A DNA stretch of 64,000 nt from Streptomyces formicae (GCF_002556545.1 NZ_CP022685.1:1426001-1490000); one strand, 5' to 3'. Counted from the first letter of the stretch, positions 1 through 8,480 are shown. A program made the numbers and translations. The notes: generated by a model from the sequence alone, not told the origin.

Positions 1-36
1 TGACTGCGGTGACTGCGGTGACTGCGGTGACTGCGA
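1..36. repeat. 9-bp tandem repeat at the window edge
   Basis: Four consecutive copies of TGACTGCGG (last copy TGACTGCGA). The array lies just beyond the stop codon of the leftward glycosyltransferase gene, so it is 3' of that gene. It continues to the window edge, so its full length is unknown. Two other 9-bp arrays occur in this window. Confidence 0.85.
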
Positions 37-43
37 CAGCTGA

Positions 44-1324
44 TCAGCTCCCGACATGGGAACCCCTCCCGAACTCCCGTTCCGATACCGGTACCGGCCC
101 CGCCTCATGCGCCGCGAGGAACGCCGCGACCGCCGCGTCCCACCCGAAAAGCTCCGCACGCGCGCGTGCCGCCGCGCGCCGCGAGTGCTCCGTACGCGCG
201 AGGACCGCGCGGACCGCGAGCGCGAAGCCCTCCCCCGTGTCGCGCGCCGCGGCCCCCGCGGCGCCGACGACCTCCGGCAGCGCCGACGAGGCACTGGCCA
301 CCACGGGCGTGCCGCACGCCAGGGCCTCCAGGGCGGCGAGCCCGAACGTCTCGCACGGCCCGGGGGCCAGACAGACGTCGGCCGCGGCCTGCAAGGCGCC
401 GAGCTCGGCGCGGTCGGCGACGTGGCCGAGGAAGGTCACCGGCAACCGCCGCTCCCGCGCCCGCCGTTCGAGCCGTCCGCGCAGCGGTCCGTCGCCCGCG
501 ACGACCAGCACCGCCCGCAATCCGCTCGCCCGCAGCTCCGCCAGCGCGTCAAGGGCCGTGCCAGGGCGCTTCTCCACGAAGAGCCGGGAGCAGAGCACCA
601 GCAACACCTCGCCCACGCGCGCGTACCGTGCCCGCACCGCTAGGTCGTGGAGCCCCGGGTGACGGTCCACGAGGTCGACGCCGAGCGGGGCGTGGACGAC
701 GTTGCGTGCCCCGACGCGGCGGAATTCGCGCTCGGCCCAGCGCGTGGTGCACACCACGCGCGTGTAGGCGTGCGCCGTACGGATGTTGAGCGCGTCGGCG
801 GCGCGCCGTGCCGCGGCGGGCGGCAGGCCCCACGTGCCGAGGACGCCGTCCGCCGTCTCGTGGGAGACCATCACGGCCGGGATCCTGGCCCGCCTGGCCC
901 ACGCCCCGGTCCAGCGCAGCGTGGTGCGGTCCGAGACCTCGACGCGGTCGGGAGCGAGCCGCTCCAGGAGCCGGGCGACCCTGCGCCGGTCGGCGAGGAC
1001 CCGATAGCCGCCGGTGCCCGGCAGCACGGGCCCCGGCACGGTCAGGACGCGCCCCTGCTCGGTGTCGCGGACCGACGCGCGCTCCCCGGGGACGACGAGC
1101 ACGGGCTCGTGTCCCGCCGCGAGGTAGCCCCGCCCCAACTCCCTGAGCGCGGTGCGCAGTCCGCCGGACGACGGCGTGACGAAGTTCGCGACCCGCACGA
1201 TCCGGAGCGCCGCGCCCGATGCGCCTGGCGCAGTGTGCGCATACGGCGCGCCCGCCGCACCCGGCACCCCGCCACCGACCCGACCGGCATATCCGCCCCA
1301 CTCGACTCCCCCGCCCCCGCTCAC
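44..1324 (-). CDS. GT4-family glycosyltransferase (second of a coupled pair)
   Basis: Predicted cytosolic or membrane-associated glycosyltransferase of about 426 residues with GT-B fold. The N-terminal acceptor domain opens with IVRVANFVTPSSGGLRTAL. The C-terminal half has the GT4 donor-sugar signature: VLCSRLFVEKRPGTAL, then ETFGLAALEALACGTPVVAS with the conserved E-x7-E. The GTG start at 1324 overlaps the TGA of the upstream glycosyltransferase (GTGA), so the two are translationally coupled and probably act on the same glycan or glycolipid. The open frame continues about 1.2 kb upstream, but that part is the antisense-like low-complexity reading of the neighbour. Donor and acceptor cannot be read from sequence; the family includes mannosyltransferases of phosphatidylinositol mannosides and related lipids. 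Confidence 0.85.
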   Translation of the reverse strand: MSGGGGVEWGGYAGRVGGGVPGAAGAPYAHTAPGASGAALRIVRVANFVTPSSGGLRTALRELGRGYLAAGHEPVLVVPGERASVRDTEQGRVLTVPGPVLPGTGGYRVLADRRRVARLLERLAPDRVEVSDRTTLRWTGAWARRARIPAVMVSHETADGVLGTWGLPPAAARRAADALNIRTAHAYTRVVCTTRWAEREFRRVGARNVVHAPLGVDLVDRHPGLHDLAVRARYARVGEVLLVLCSRLFVEKRPGTALDALAELRASGLRAVLVVAGDGPLRGRLERRARERRLPVTFLGHVADRAELGALQAAADVCLAPGPCETFGLAALEALACGTPVVASASSALPEVVGAAGAAARDTGEGFALAVRAVLARTEHSRRAAARARAELFGWDAAVAAFLAAHEAGPVPVSEREFGRGSHVGS

Positions 1325-2451
1325 GCCGCCACCACCGTCCGCGTCCGCGCCGCGAGCACCTCTTCGTAGTGGCCGACGAGTTGCTCGCCCACCGCTTCCC
1401 AGGTGCGCCCCGCGACAGCCGCGCGCCCCGCCGCCCCGTACGCGGCCCGCAGTCCCGGGTCGGCGGCCAGGGCCCAGACGGCGTCGCGCACTGCGGCCGC
1501 GTCGTCCGGCGGCACCAGGACGCCGGTCCTGCCCGGCACGACGAGGTCGAGCGGGCCGCCCGCCGCGGGCGCGATCACCGGCACACCGCTGGCCATGGCC
1601 TCCTGCACGGTCTGGCAGAACGTCTCCAGCGGCCCGGTGTGGACGAACAGGTCCAAGGAGGCGAAGATCCGGGCGAGTTCGGGACCGGTGCGGCGGCCGA
1701 GGACGGTAGCTCCGGGCAGCGCGGCCCGCACCGCGCCCTCGCTCGGCCCGTCGCCCACCACGACCACGCGCACGCCTTCCAGGGCGCACGCCCCTGCCAG
1801 GAGTTCGACCCGCTTCTCCGGAGCGAGGCGTCCTACGTAGCCGACGATCAGCTCGCCGTCCGGGGCGAGCGCGCGCCGCAGTGCCGCATCGCGCAGGGCG
1901 GGCCGGAAGCGGACGGTGTCGACGCCGCGCGGCCACCACCGCACCCGTGGCACCCCGTGCGCCTCCAGGTCGCGCAGCGCGGCGGTGGACGGGGCGAGGG
2001 TGCGGTCGGCGGCCGCGTGGACACCACGGATGCGCCGCCAGGCCGTGGCCTCCCCCCTCCCCACGTACGTCCGCGCGTAACCGCCCAGGTCGGTCTGGTA
2101 GACGGCGACGGCGGGGATGCCGAGCCGCCCCGCGGCCGCCATGCCTCGGGCGCCGAGCACGAACGGGCTGGCCAAGTGGACCACTTGGGCCCGGTGCCCG
2201 ACCAGCGCGGCGGCCACCCTGCGGCTCGGCAGTGCCACCCTGACCTGCGGATAGCCGGGCAGCGGAAGGGAGGGGACCCGGACGACGGGACACGGTGCCC
2301 CGGCGTCGGCCCCGGGCCCGGCCGAGGTGGCAGGGGCGACCACGAGCGGTTGGTGACCGAGGCAGGCGAGCTGCCGTGCGGTCTGCAGGGCGCAGTGCGC
2401 CACGCCGTTGACATCGGGAGGGAAGGATTCGGTGACGATGACGACACGCAT
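1321..2451 (-). CDS. GT4-family glycosyltransferase (first of a coupled pair)
   Basis: GT-B glycosyltransferase of about 376 residues, similar in layout to actinobacterial MgtA/PimB-like alpha-mannosyltransferases. It starts MRVVIVTESFPPDVNGVAH, the usual N-terminal strand and glycine loop of the family. The C-terminal half has VGYVGRLAPEKRVELL and the donor motif ETFCQTVQEAMASGVPV. It is coupled to the next GT4 gene by a 4-base overlap. Another in-frame ATG lies six codons upstream at 2469 because of an 18-bp tandem duplication of the start region. Neither ATG has a good Shine-Dalgarno sequence; I chose the inner one because family members begin there. The substrate is unknown. Confidence 0.85.
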   Translation of the reverse strand: MRVVIVTESFPPDVNGVAHCALQTARQLACLGHQPLVVAPATSAGPGADAGAPCPVVRVPSLPLPGYPQVRVALPSRRVAAALVGHRAQVVHLASPFVLGARGMAAAGRLGIPAVAVYQTDLGGYARTYVGRGEATAWRRIRGVHAAADRTLAPSTAALRDLEAHGVPRVRWWPRGVDTVRFRPALRDAALRRALAPDGELIVGYVGRLAPEKRVELLAGACALEGVRVVVVGDGPSEGAVRAALPGATVLGRRTGPELARIFASLDLFVHTGPLETFCQTVQEAMASGVPVIAPAAGGPLDLVVPGRTGVLVPPDDAAAVRDAVWALAADPGLRAAYGAAGRAAVAGRTWEAVGEQLVGHYEEVLAARTRTVVAA

Positions 2452-2478
2452 ACCGGTGTTGACTCGCATACCGGTGTT
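2443..2478. repeat. 18-bp tandem duplication over the start codon of the first glycosyltransferase
   Basis: Two adjacent 18-bp units (GACACGCATACCGGTGTT and GACTCGCATACCGGTGTT, plus strand) differ at one base. Each contains a CAT, an ATG on the coding strand. The duplication is exactly six codons, so it supplies a second in-frame start (MRVNTG before MRVVIV). Confidence 0.85.
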
Positions 2479-2523
2479 GTCGTCGTGCGGGACGTGGCCG
2501 CGTCAACGTGGATCTTTCCTGGC

Positions 2524-2548
2524 GGGGAACGTCCCATGAGCGTTCCCC
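2524..2548. promoter_or_regulatory. Inverted repeat upstream of the glycosyltransferase pair
   Basis: GGGGAACG (2524-2531) and CGTTCCCC (2541-2548) form perfect 8-bp arms around a 9-bp spacer, about 75-95 bp upstream of the glycosyltransferase start. It could be an operator or a weak stem-loop ending the HEAT-repeat transcript. No run of T follows. Confidence 0.35.
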
Positions 2549-2632
2549 TCCGCGCCCGTCGTGGGGCGGGCGCGGCACAAGGGGCGATGTCCCGGAGCCG
2601 GGGCGCGACGGAGCGTGGCGCCGGGGCCCGGC

Positions 2633-2653
2633 GGGTTACGGGTTACGGGTTAC
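2633..2653. repeat. 7-bp tandem repeat at the stop codon of the HEAT-repeat gene
   Basis: Three exact copies of GGGTTAC. The last copy includes the TAA stop of the leftward HEAT-repeat gene, so the reading frame ends inside the repeat. Confidence 0.8.
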
Positions 2654-4068
2654 ACCGCGGGCGTGTCCGGCCCGATCCTGCTGCGTACCGCCGTCTGTAC
2701 CTCGTCCTCTTCGGCGGGGTCTGCGGCGAGCCTTCTGAGCTGGGTGACGACGCGGGCGTCACCGGTCTCCGCGTGCCGTGCGGCGACTTCGCGGGTGGTC
2801 TCCTCGCAGTCCCAGAGGCACTCGACGGCGAATCCGGCGGCGAAGGAGGGGTCGGTCGCGGCGAGCGCGCGGGCGGCGCGGCCGCGGAGGTGGGAGGAGG
2901 CGGTCTCGCGGTAGACGTGGCGCAGCACGGGGGCCGCGCAGGCGATGCCGAGGCGTCCCGCGCCGTCGACCAGGGTCCACAGCGTCGGCGCGTCGGGGCC
3001 CTCGCCCCGGACGGCTTCCCGCAGCGCGGAGAGGACCAGCTTGTCGTCCTTGGCCTCGCCCCGGCAGGCGAGCACGCGTCCGGCGGCGGCGCCCAGGGCG
3101 TCGGGCCGGTAGGCCCAGCGGCGGGCGCGCTCGACGGCGGCGACATCGCGCATCCGTTCGAAGGCTTCGGTGGCGGCGTCCACCACGACCCGCGAGGAGC
3201 TCTCCACGGCGTGCTCGATGAGGTCGAGCACCTCGGGATCGCGGGCGTCGGCCAGGTAGCGAAGGGCCGTGCCGCGCGCTCCGTCGGAGCCGTTGCGGGC
3301 GGCCTCGACGATCTCGGCGCGGTCGTCGGGCCCCGCGACGGCGGTCAGGCAGCGGGCGGCGGGCACATACAGCACGGCACCGCGCTCGAGACCTTCCTGC
3401 GCCCAGTCGAAGACGGCCTGGACGCTCCACTCCGGGCGCGGCCCCGATGGGCGCATCTGGCGCTGCCAGCGGTCGAAGGAGCCCTGTTCCCGCGCGGCAC
3501 GCACGCGTGCGCCGATGTCGGCCCTCGGGTCCTCCTCCCAGAGTCGCCACGGCCTCGGTTCGTAGGCGTCGCGCACGGCGGCGGCCAGGTCGGCCTCGCC
3601 CTCCGCGTCGGCGGGGAACCGGGCGAGCACGGGGGCGGCGAGGGCGCGCAAGCCCGCGTCGTCGTCGCGCAGCGCCAGCTCGTCCAGGGCCCAGGCCCAG
3701 TTGGTGCCGTACGTCGCGTAGCGGCGCAGCAGTTCGAGGGCGTCGTGCCTGCCGTAGGAGGCGAGGTGCCCGAGGACGGCGAGGGCGAGTCCGGTGCGCG
3801 AGTCGTCCGTGTCCAGGACGTCCTCGGCATCGAACAGGTGCCGCTCGATCTCCCCGAGCCCGCCGTGCAGGTCGAGGTAGAGCCTCGCGTAGTACAGGGA
3901 GCGGTTCTCCACCTGCCAGTCGTGGCGGGGGTCGCTCAGTACGCAGTGGTCGAGGGCGGCGAGCGCCTCGGACCGTGGTGCGGTGAGTGCGTGCAGCGTG
4001 CCGTCGCCGCGGCCCCGCTGCAGCAGGCCGAGCAGCGTACCGCTGGGCGCTATGACCGGATCGAACAT
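2650..4068 (-). CDS. HEAT-repeat protein
   Basis: Soluble protein of about 472 residues without signal peptide or membrane segment. It consists of paired helices typical of HEAT repeats: LEPAs and ALAA/RALAATD segments recur every 30-40 residues, for example LGHLASYGRHDALELLRRYA, and RGRAARALAATDPSFAAGFA near the C-terminus. Such proteins are scaffolds; no catalytic motif is visible. I chose ATG 4068 (MFDPVIAPSG) because GTGAGG lies nine bases upstream; an in-frame GTG at 4083 is the alternative. A short open frame and two hairpins precede the gene. The partner is unknown. Confidence 0.75.
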   Translation of the reverse strand: MFDPVIAPSGTLLGLLQRGRGDGTLHALTAPRSEALAALDHCVLSDPRHDWQVENRSLYYARLYLDLHGGLGEIERHLFDAEDVLDTDDSRTGLALAVLGHLASYGRHDALELLRRYATYGTNWAWALDELALRDDDAGLRALAAPVLARFPADAEGEADLAAAVRDAYEPRPWRLWEEDPRADIGARVRAAREQGSFDRWQRQMRPSGPRPEWSVQAVFDWAQEGLERGAVLYVPAARCLTAVAGPDDRAEIVEAARNGSDGARGTALRYLADARDPEVLDLIEHAVESSSRVVVDAATEAFERMRDVAAVERARRWAYRPDALGAAAGRVLACRGEAKDDKLVLSALREAVRGEGPDAPTLWTLVDGAGRLGIACAAPVLRHVYRETASSHLRGRAARALAATDPSFAAGFAVECLWDCEETTREVAARHAETGDARVVTQLRRLAADPAEEDEVQTAVRSRIGPDTPAV

Positions 4069-4114
4069 GGGAAACAGCCTCACATCAAGCGTCGACGCAA
4101 CCGGGAATCACGCA

Positions 4115-4174
4115 TTACCTGGCCGTGCGCCAACACGTCGGGCCGCCCGCCGTCTTTTGCTTGTCGAAGACCAT
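4115..4174 (-). CDS. Possible 19-residue leader peptide upstream of the HEAT-repeat gene
   Basis: ATG at 4174 preceded by AGAGGAAG; the frame reads MVFDKQKTAGGPTCWRTAR and ends at TAA 46 bases before the HEAT-repeat start. The Shine-Dalgarno spacing is short. The composition (one Cys, one Trp, K/R-rich) does not point to a known attenuator peptide. Two GC-rich hairpins lie just upstream. It may be a leader peptide or a chance frame; conservation in other Streptomyces would decide. Confidence 0.3.
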   Translation of the reverse strand: MVFDKQKTAGGPTCWRTAR

Positions 4175-4207
4175 CTTCCTCTGCCTCTCGTCGGTGGCCC
4201 TGGGGAT

Positions 4208-4247
4208 CCCGGACGGGAGGTCCGGGGGCGGGCCGCTCACGGCCCGC
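4208..4247 (-). promoter_or_regulatory. Two adjacent hairpins in the 5' region of the HEAT-repeat gene
   Basis: CCCGGAC/GTCCGGG (4208-4226, 5-nt loop) and GCGGGCCG/CGGCCCGC (4228-4247, CTCA loop in plus orientation) are perfect stems one base apart. They lie between the ankyrin gene (ends 4370) and the short frame at 4115-4174. They may end the ankyrin transcript or form part of an untranslated leader. The rest of 4069-4369 shows nothing else clear. Confidence 0.4.
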
Positions 4248-4369
4248 GCGGTGCGGCAACACCTGCCCCACCGTCGCGTCCGTGAATCACGTCGTCATGA
4301 TGACCCGGCGGTCATGTCCGCCGCGACCACATTTCCAGCGCCCCCGTATTCGCTGGTCAGGTACCCCGT

Positions 4370-4762
4370 TCAGGCGGCCCCGAACAGCTTCAGCAGCTCC
4401 GCCTTTCCGAACATCCGGGCGGTGTCCACCGCCGAAGGCATCCCCGCGGCCGGATCGGCGCCGCCGTCGAGCAGGACCCGGATCACCGCTTCCTCACCCT
4501 TGAAGACCGCGCCGGCGAGCGGGGTCTGGCCCCGGTCGTTGGCCTGGTTGGCGTCGCCGCCGCGCGCCAGGACGGCCCGGACCGCGTCCGCGTGCCCGTG
4601 GTACGCCGCGAGCATCACCAGGGAGTCGCCGCTGTCATTGGTGAGGTTCGCGGGGACTCCCGCGTCGACGTAGGCCGCGAGCGCCGCCGCGTCGCCCTGG
4701 CGCGCCAGATCGAAGATCTTGGTCGCCAGCTCCACGACCTCGGGGTCGGGGGCTTCGCTCAT
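4370..4762 (-). CDS. Ankyrin-repeat protein
   Basis: Small cytosolic protein of 130 residues. It contains at least three ankyrin repeats: DSGDSLVMLAAYHGHADAV with GGDAN, then DRGQTPLAGAVFKGEEAVI with GGADP, and a partial third. These are protein-protein interaction modules with no enzyme motif. The ATG at 4762 follows AAAGGCGG at suitable spacing; the longer upstream frame lacks ankyrin character. The partner is unknown. Confidence 0.85.
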   Translation of the reverse strand: MSEAPDPEVVELATKIFDLARQGDAAALAAYVDAGVPANLTNDSGDSLVMLAAYHGHADAVRAVLARGGDANQANDRGQTPLAGAVFKGEEAVIRVLLDGGADPAAGMPSAVDTARMFGKAELLKLFGAA

Positions 4763-5053
4763 GAGGGCGTCCGCCTTTCTGGAATGCGCTGATCCGGGAT
4801 GCGCTGCCTGTGCAGCCGTACGAGTGAATCGACAGGGTACTGCCCTCGCGGGCACATGACCCGACCCTCCCGAGGCAAAGATCACGCAGGGTGCGGGAGA
4901 CCGCCCGGACCCGCGCTCGGGCGGCCCATTAGGGCTCTGCCATTCGAGCTAAATTCCGGAAAAGTCACCCATTTGCACCTTTTATCGTATGGATACATGC
5001 TGTGAGCCTGGAAGAACTCATGGTGACTGTCCCCATCAACCAGGAGAATCCTC
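4763..5053. promoter_or_regulatory. Divergent intergenic region upstream of smeA
   Basis: About 290 bp between the leftward ankyrin gene and rightward smeA. The stretch 4940-5000 is much richer in A/T than its surroundings. A weak sigma-70-like pair (TTGCAC 4973-4978 and CATGCT 4996-5001, 17-bp spacer) could drive smeA. In S. coelicolor this operon depends on whi genes; I see no clear WhiG-type sequence. Confidence 0.3.
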
Positions 5054-5248
5054 ATGATCCTGTCCATCTCAGGCGTCGTGCTGCTCGGAATCATCGTCTT
5101 CCTGTTCTTCCGAAAAGACGGACTCAAGGCCTCCCACGCCCTGGTCTGCGCGCTCTTCGGCTTCTACCTCGCGGGCACCGCCATCGCCCCGAGCATCAAG
5201 GCCGGCGGAGCGAGCCTGGCGAGCCTGCTCGGCGGGATCAAGTTCTGA
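5054..5248 (+). CDS. smeA: SmeA-like small sporulation membrane protein
   Basis: 64 residues with two hydrophobic stretches: LSISGVVLLGIIVFLFF and a second around HALVCALFGFYLAGTAIA. A conserved GG-rich C-terminus follows (AGGASLASLLGGIKF). In S. coelicolor SmeA is a small membrane protein that targets the SpoIIIE/FtsK-like protein SffA to sporulation septa. Size, topology and the sffA neighbour 37 bp downstream support the same name here. The start is set by AGGAG seven bases before the ATG. Developmental expression is inferred from the S. coelicolor operon. Confidence 0.85.
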   Translation: MILSISGVVLLGIIVFLFFRKDGLKASHALVCALFGFYLAGTAIAPSIKAGGASLASLLGGIKF

Positions 5249-5285
5249 CGTCCCTGCCTTTCGTACGCACCTTCAGGAGACAGAC

Positions 5286-6872
5286 GTGGCCAGGCGCCCA
5301 CTCCCCCGCATTCTGAGCAACGGCACCGCATCCATCGCCCGGAGCCGGGAGCTGGCACGGTCGGCGGCAGACAGCGCCACCGATGTTCTCCACCCGCTGA
5401 TCACGATCACTCGTGGACTGCGCCGGCTGGCAGCCGCCGGGCGGCGCAAGTGGGCCGACACCCCCAAGGACCGGCGCGGACCGCTCCTGTTCCTGGTGGC
5501 CTCCGTGGTCCTGGTCGTGGCGCTCGTCCCCTACGGTCCGCTGCTCGCCGCCATCGCCCTGATGGCGGCTGCCGCGTGGACGGGCCGCGAGCGCACCGCG
5601 CCCGCGCCGACCGGCCCCGACGAGGCACAGGTCCAGCGGCTGCAGTCCCTCTACGAAGCGCTCGTCCCGTACTTCTCGGTCCCCGAGGACCCCGCCCCGC
5701 TCTTCGCGCACGGCGGCGACTGGGACAAGGCCTTCACCTCGTACGACTTCGACGACACGGGGCGCGTCTCACGTCTCGTGGTGAACTACCCGGCGTACTT
5801 CACCGACGGCGAGGCCGAATCGCGCGCGCGGATCGAGCAGTTGCTGCACGCCAAGGCAGGCCGCGGCAGGGAGTACCACTTCGCGTGGGACGAGGAGGGC
5901 AACCAGCTCACCGTCACCGTGCTCGCCCCGCTGCCCACGGACATCGCCGCCCAGCGCTTCGTCACCGCCCCGGGCGAGACCGTCCTCGGCTTCACCGACG
6001 AGACCGCCGTCCAGCGCACCCTGCCGGTGGCGGACGGCGAGGAACAGCGCGACGTGCCCCCCGTCGTGTGGCGCACGGGCGTCCGTTCCACCGAGCCCCA
6101 CCTCCTCGTCGTGGGCCAGCCCGGCAGCGGCACGACGTCGCTGCTGCGCTCCGTGGCGCTCCAGGCCCTTCAGTACGGAGACGTCCTGATCATCGAGGGC
6201 AGCGGCACCGGCGACTACGCGTGCCTGACCGGCCGCGACGGCGTCCTGGCCATCGAGTGCGGGCTCTCCGGAGCGCTCGCGAGCCTCGAATGGGCGGCGC
6301 ACGAGACCGAGCGTCGGCTGATCTCCGCCAATCGCGCCCGGCAGGCGGGCCACCCACCGCCGGAGGACACCAAGCGCCCCCTGTGGATCCTCCTCGACCG
6401 CCCGAGCGCCCTCGGCCACCTGGCCGCCGCGGACGGCCGCAAGGATCCCCAGTCGCTGCTCCAGGTCCCGCTGCGACACGGCAGGGCGGCCAACGTGACG
6501 GTGGTCGTGGCCGACCAGTTCGACAGCCTGGAGGCGCTGAGCGACCCCGTACGCCAGCACACGCGCGCGCGTGTGGTGCTCGGGCCCGCCACGCCCGACC
6601 AGCTCGACGAGGTGCTCGGCACGCCGCCGCACACGACGCCCACCGCGGACGTCCCGCCAGGGCGCGGCTACGCCCGGCTCGGCACGGGTCCCGTGCACCG
6701 GCTCCAGGTGCCCGCGACGCCCGATCCGTACGACGACGCGACCAGCGAGGCGCACCGTCAGGCGGTCATGGACCTGCTGCCGGAGCGGAGCACTCCGGCC
6801 GACGCGCGGCCCACGGAACAGGAGCAGGACCAGGACAGGGACCAGCCGGAGCCGGTGCCCGCGGAGGGCTGA
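5286..6872 (+). CDS. sffA: SffA, FtsK/SpoIIIE-like septal protein
   Basis: 528 residues. An N-terminal tail is followed by two membrane segments (about residues 62-95, GPLLFLVASVVLVVALVPYG then PLLAAIALMAAAAW). A cytoplasmic FtsK/SpoIIIE-like ATPase region starts near residue 240, and the tail is acidic and Gln-rich. The Walker A position reads GQPGSGTTS (residues 277-285), so the invariant Lys is Thr283. The Walker B region reads LWILLDRPS rather than the usual hhhhDE. The protein is therefore probably a weak or non-canonical ATPase. In S. coelicolor SffA is placed at sporulation septa by SmeA and affects chromosome segregation and spore maturation. The GTG start follows CAGGAG; smeA is directly upstream. 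It is not a conjugative TraB/TraSA gene: no clt or spd genes are nearby. Confidence 0.85.
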   Translation: MARRPLPRILSNGTASIARSRELARSAADSATDVLHPLITITRGLRRLAAAGRRKWADTPKDRRGPLLFLVASVVLVVALVPYGPLLAAIALMAAAAWTGRERTAPAPTGPDEAQVQRLQSLYEALVPYFSVPEDPAPLFAHGGDWDKAFTSYDFDDTGRVSRLVVNYPAYFTDGEAESRARIEQLLHAKAGRGREYHFAWDEEGNQLTVTVLAPLPTDIAAQRFVTAPGETVLGFTDETAVQRTLPVADGEEQRDVPPVVWRTGVRSTEPHLLVVGQPGSGTTSLLRSVALQALQYGDVLIIEGSGTGDYACLTGRDGVLAIECGLSGALASLEWAAHETERRLISANRARQAGHPPPEDTKRPLWILLDRPSALGHLAAADGRKDPQSLLQVPLRHGRAANVTVVVADQFDSLEALSDPVRQHTRARVVLGPATPDQLDEVLGTPPHTTPTADVPPGRGYARLGTGPVHRLQVPATPDPYDDATSEAHRQAVMDLLPERSTPADARPTEQEQDQDRDQPEPVPAEG

Positions 6873-6913
6873 ACCGGCACCGTCCGGGCCGCGGCGACAA
6901 CGACGGACGGGCG

Positions 6914-8413
6914 TCAGGCGACGAACGGGTGCGCGACCTCGGCGCCCGAGCCCGCGCCCGTCTCCACGAGCCGGGCCGCGGCGGCGAGGCGCACCGCCGC
7001 CTCGTCGGCGACCGCGCCGCCCACGGTGAACGGCAGCCGCACGTACCCCTCGAAGGCCCCGTCCACACCGAACCGAGGGCCCGAGGGAACCCGGACCCCC
7101 ACGCGTTCCCCCACCTCGGCCAGGCGCGACCCCGAGAGCCCTCCGGTGCGCACCCAGAGCGTCAGACCGCCGCGCGGCACCTCGAACTCCCAGTCGGGCA
7201 GCTCGCGGCGCACGGCGGTGACCAGCGCGTCGCGGTTCGCCCTCGCCTGCTCCCTGCGCACGTCCACGGCCGCCTGCCAACCCCCGGTGTTCAGGAGCCA
7301 GTTCACCGCGAGCTGCTCCAGGACGGGAGTGCCCAGGTCGGCGTAGGCGCGGGCGGCGACGAGGCTGCGGATCACGTCGGGTGCGGCCCGCACCCAGCCG
7401 ATGCGCATGCCCGCCCAGAAGGCCTTGCTCGCCGAGCCGACGGTGATGACGGTGGAGCCCGCGGGGTCGAACCCGCAGACGGGGCGCGGCATGTCGAGGT
7501 CCGGGTCGAGCCCCAGTTCGCTCATCGTCTCGTCGACCACGACGACCGTGCCCGCCGAGCGGGCCGCCTCGACCAGCTGCCTGCGCTGGTCCTCGCCCGC
7601 GAGCGCGCCGGTCGGGTTGTGGAAGTCGGCGACGACGTACGCCAGTCGGGGCGCGGCGTCGCGCAGCACCTGCCGCCAGCGGTCCAGGTCCCAGCCCTCA
7701 AGACCCTCGGCCATGGCGACGGGGACGAGGCGGGCACCGGCCTCGCGCATCAGCTGGAGGATGTTGGCGTACGAGGGCGACTCGACGGCGATGCGTTCGC
7801 CGCGGCCCGCGAAGAGGTGGCAGATCGCGTCGATGGCACCCATCGCGCCGGTGGTGACCATGATCTGCTCGGGCATCGTCGGGATGCCGCGCGCGGTGTA
7901 GCGCTCGGCGAGCATCTCGCGCAGGGCGGGCAGTCCGGCGGGGTAGTCGCCGTGCGTGTGGGCGTACGGCGGGAGCGCTTCGAGGGCGCCCTGCACGGCG
8001 CGGGTGAGCCAGGGCTCGGGCGCGGGCAGCGCGGCGCACCCCAGGTCGATCATGGAGCCGACCGCCTCGGGCGGCAGCGGTTCGAGCCCGCGCGCGGGGA
8101 GGGGGTTTCCGGCCGGAACGGCGGTCCAGCTGCCCGCTCCCCTGCGGGACTCCAGGAACCCCTCGGTGCGCAGCGCCTCGTAGGCGGCGGCCACGGTGGT
8201 CCTGCTGACGGCGAGCGCCACCGCGAGCTCACGCTCGGCGGGCAGCCTGGCGGCGACGGGAACGCGCCCTTCCAGCACGAGCAGCCGGATGCCGTCGGCG
8301 AGCGCGCGGTAGGCGGGCGGGCGGCGGGTGCCCGCCCCGCCGGGGCGTGCCTGCTGGGAGGCGAGCAGCCGGGCGAGCTGGGTCGAGCCCATTGCTGAAG
8401 TCCACTGAGCCAT
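6914..8413 (-). CDS. MocR/GntR-type regulator with aminotransferase-like domain (YczR-like)
   Basis: About 499 residues. An N-terminal GntR winged helix (YRALADGIRLLVLEGRV, LPAERELAVALAVSRTTVAAAYEAL) is joined to a fold-type I aminotransferase domain. The PLP lysine lies in SASKAF, and the cofactor-contact motifs VADFHNPTG and VVVDETMSELG are present. The gene is divergent from a YczE/YitT-type membrane-protein gene, the usual target of YczR-type MocR regulators. A 20-bp tandem repeat between them is a good operator candidate. The start MAQWTSAMGSTQ at 8413 is chosen over the 8491 start, which would run through the repeat. The effector ligand is unknown, probably an amine, amino acid or PLP-related compound. 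Confidence 0.85.
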   Translation of the reverse strand: MAQWTSAMGSTQLARLLASQQARPGGAGTRRPPAYRALADGIRLLVLEGRVPVAARLPAERELAVALAVSRTTVAAAYEALRTEGFLESRRGAGSWTAVPAGNPLPARGLEPLPPEAVGSMIDLGCAALPAPEPWLTRAVQGALEALPPYAHTHGDYPAGLPALREMLAERYTARGIPTMPEQIMVTTGAMGAIDAICHLFAGRGERIAVESPSYANILQLMREAGARLVPVAMAEGLEGWDLDRWRQVLRDAAPRLAYVVADFHNPTGALAGEDQRRQLVEAARSAGTVVVVDETMSELGLDPDLDMPRPVCGFDPAGSTVITVGSASKAFWAGMRIGWVRAAPDVIRSLVAARAYADLGTPVLEQLAVNWLLNTGGWQAAVDVRREQARANRDALVTAVRRELPDWEFEVPRGGLTLWVRTGGLSGSRLAEVGERVGVRVPSGPRFGVDGAFEGYVRLPFTVGGAVADEAAVRLAAAARLVETGAGSGAEVAHPFVA

Positions 8414-8480
8414 GATTCCCAGTCCACCTTCCCCGAATTGGCCATGGTTGACGTCTGCTTCCAAGCCACAGGGTGTCATG

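Noticed and set aside
1325..2578. N-terminal extension of the left glycosyltransferase frame to 844 residues
   Set aside because: The extension is Arg/Pro/Gly-rich and lies over the coupled GT4 gene in another frame; the real gene begins at the GTGA overlap.
1219..4503. Rightward 1094-codon frame
   Set aside because: High-GC shadow of the HEAT-repeat and glycosyltransferase genes, with no recognisable domain or ribosome binding site.
5286..6872. Conjugative TraB/TraSA-type translocase of an integrated element
   Set aside because: SmeA is directly upstream, there are no transfer genes, integrase or att sites, and the P-loop is degenerate.
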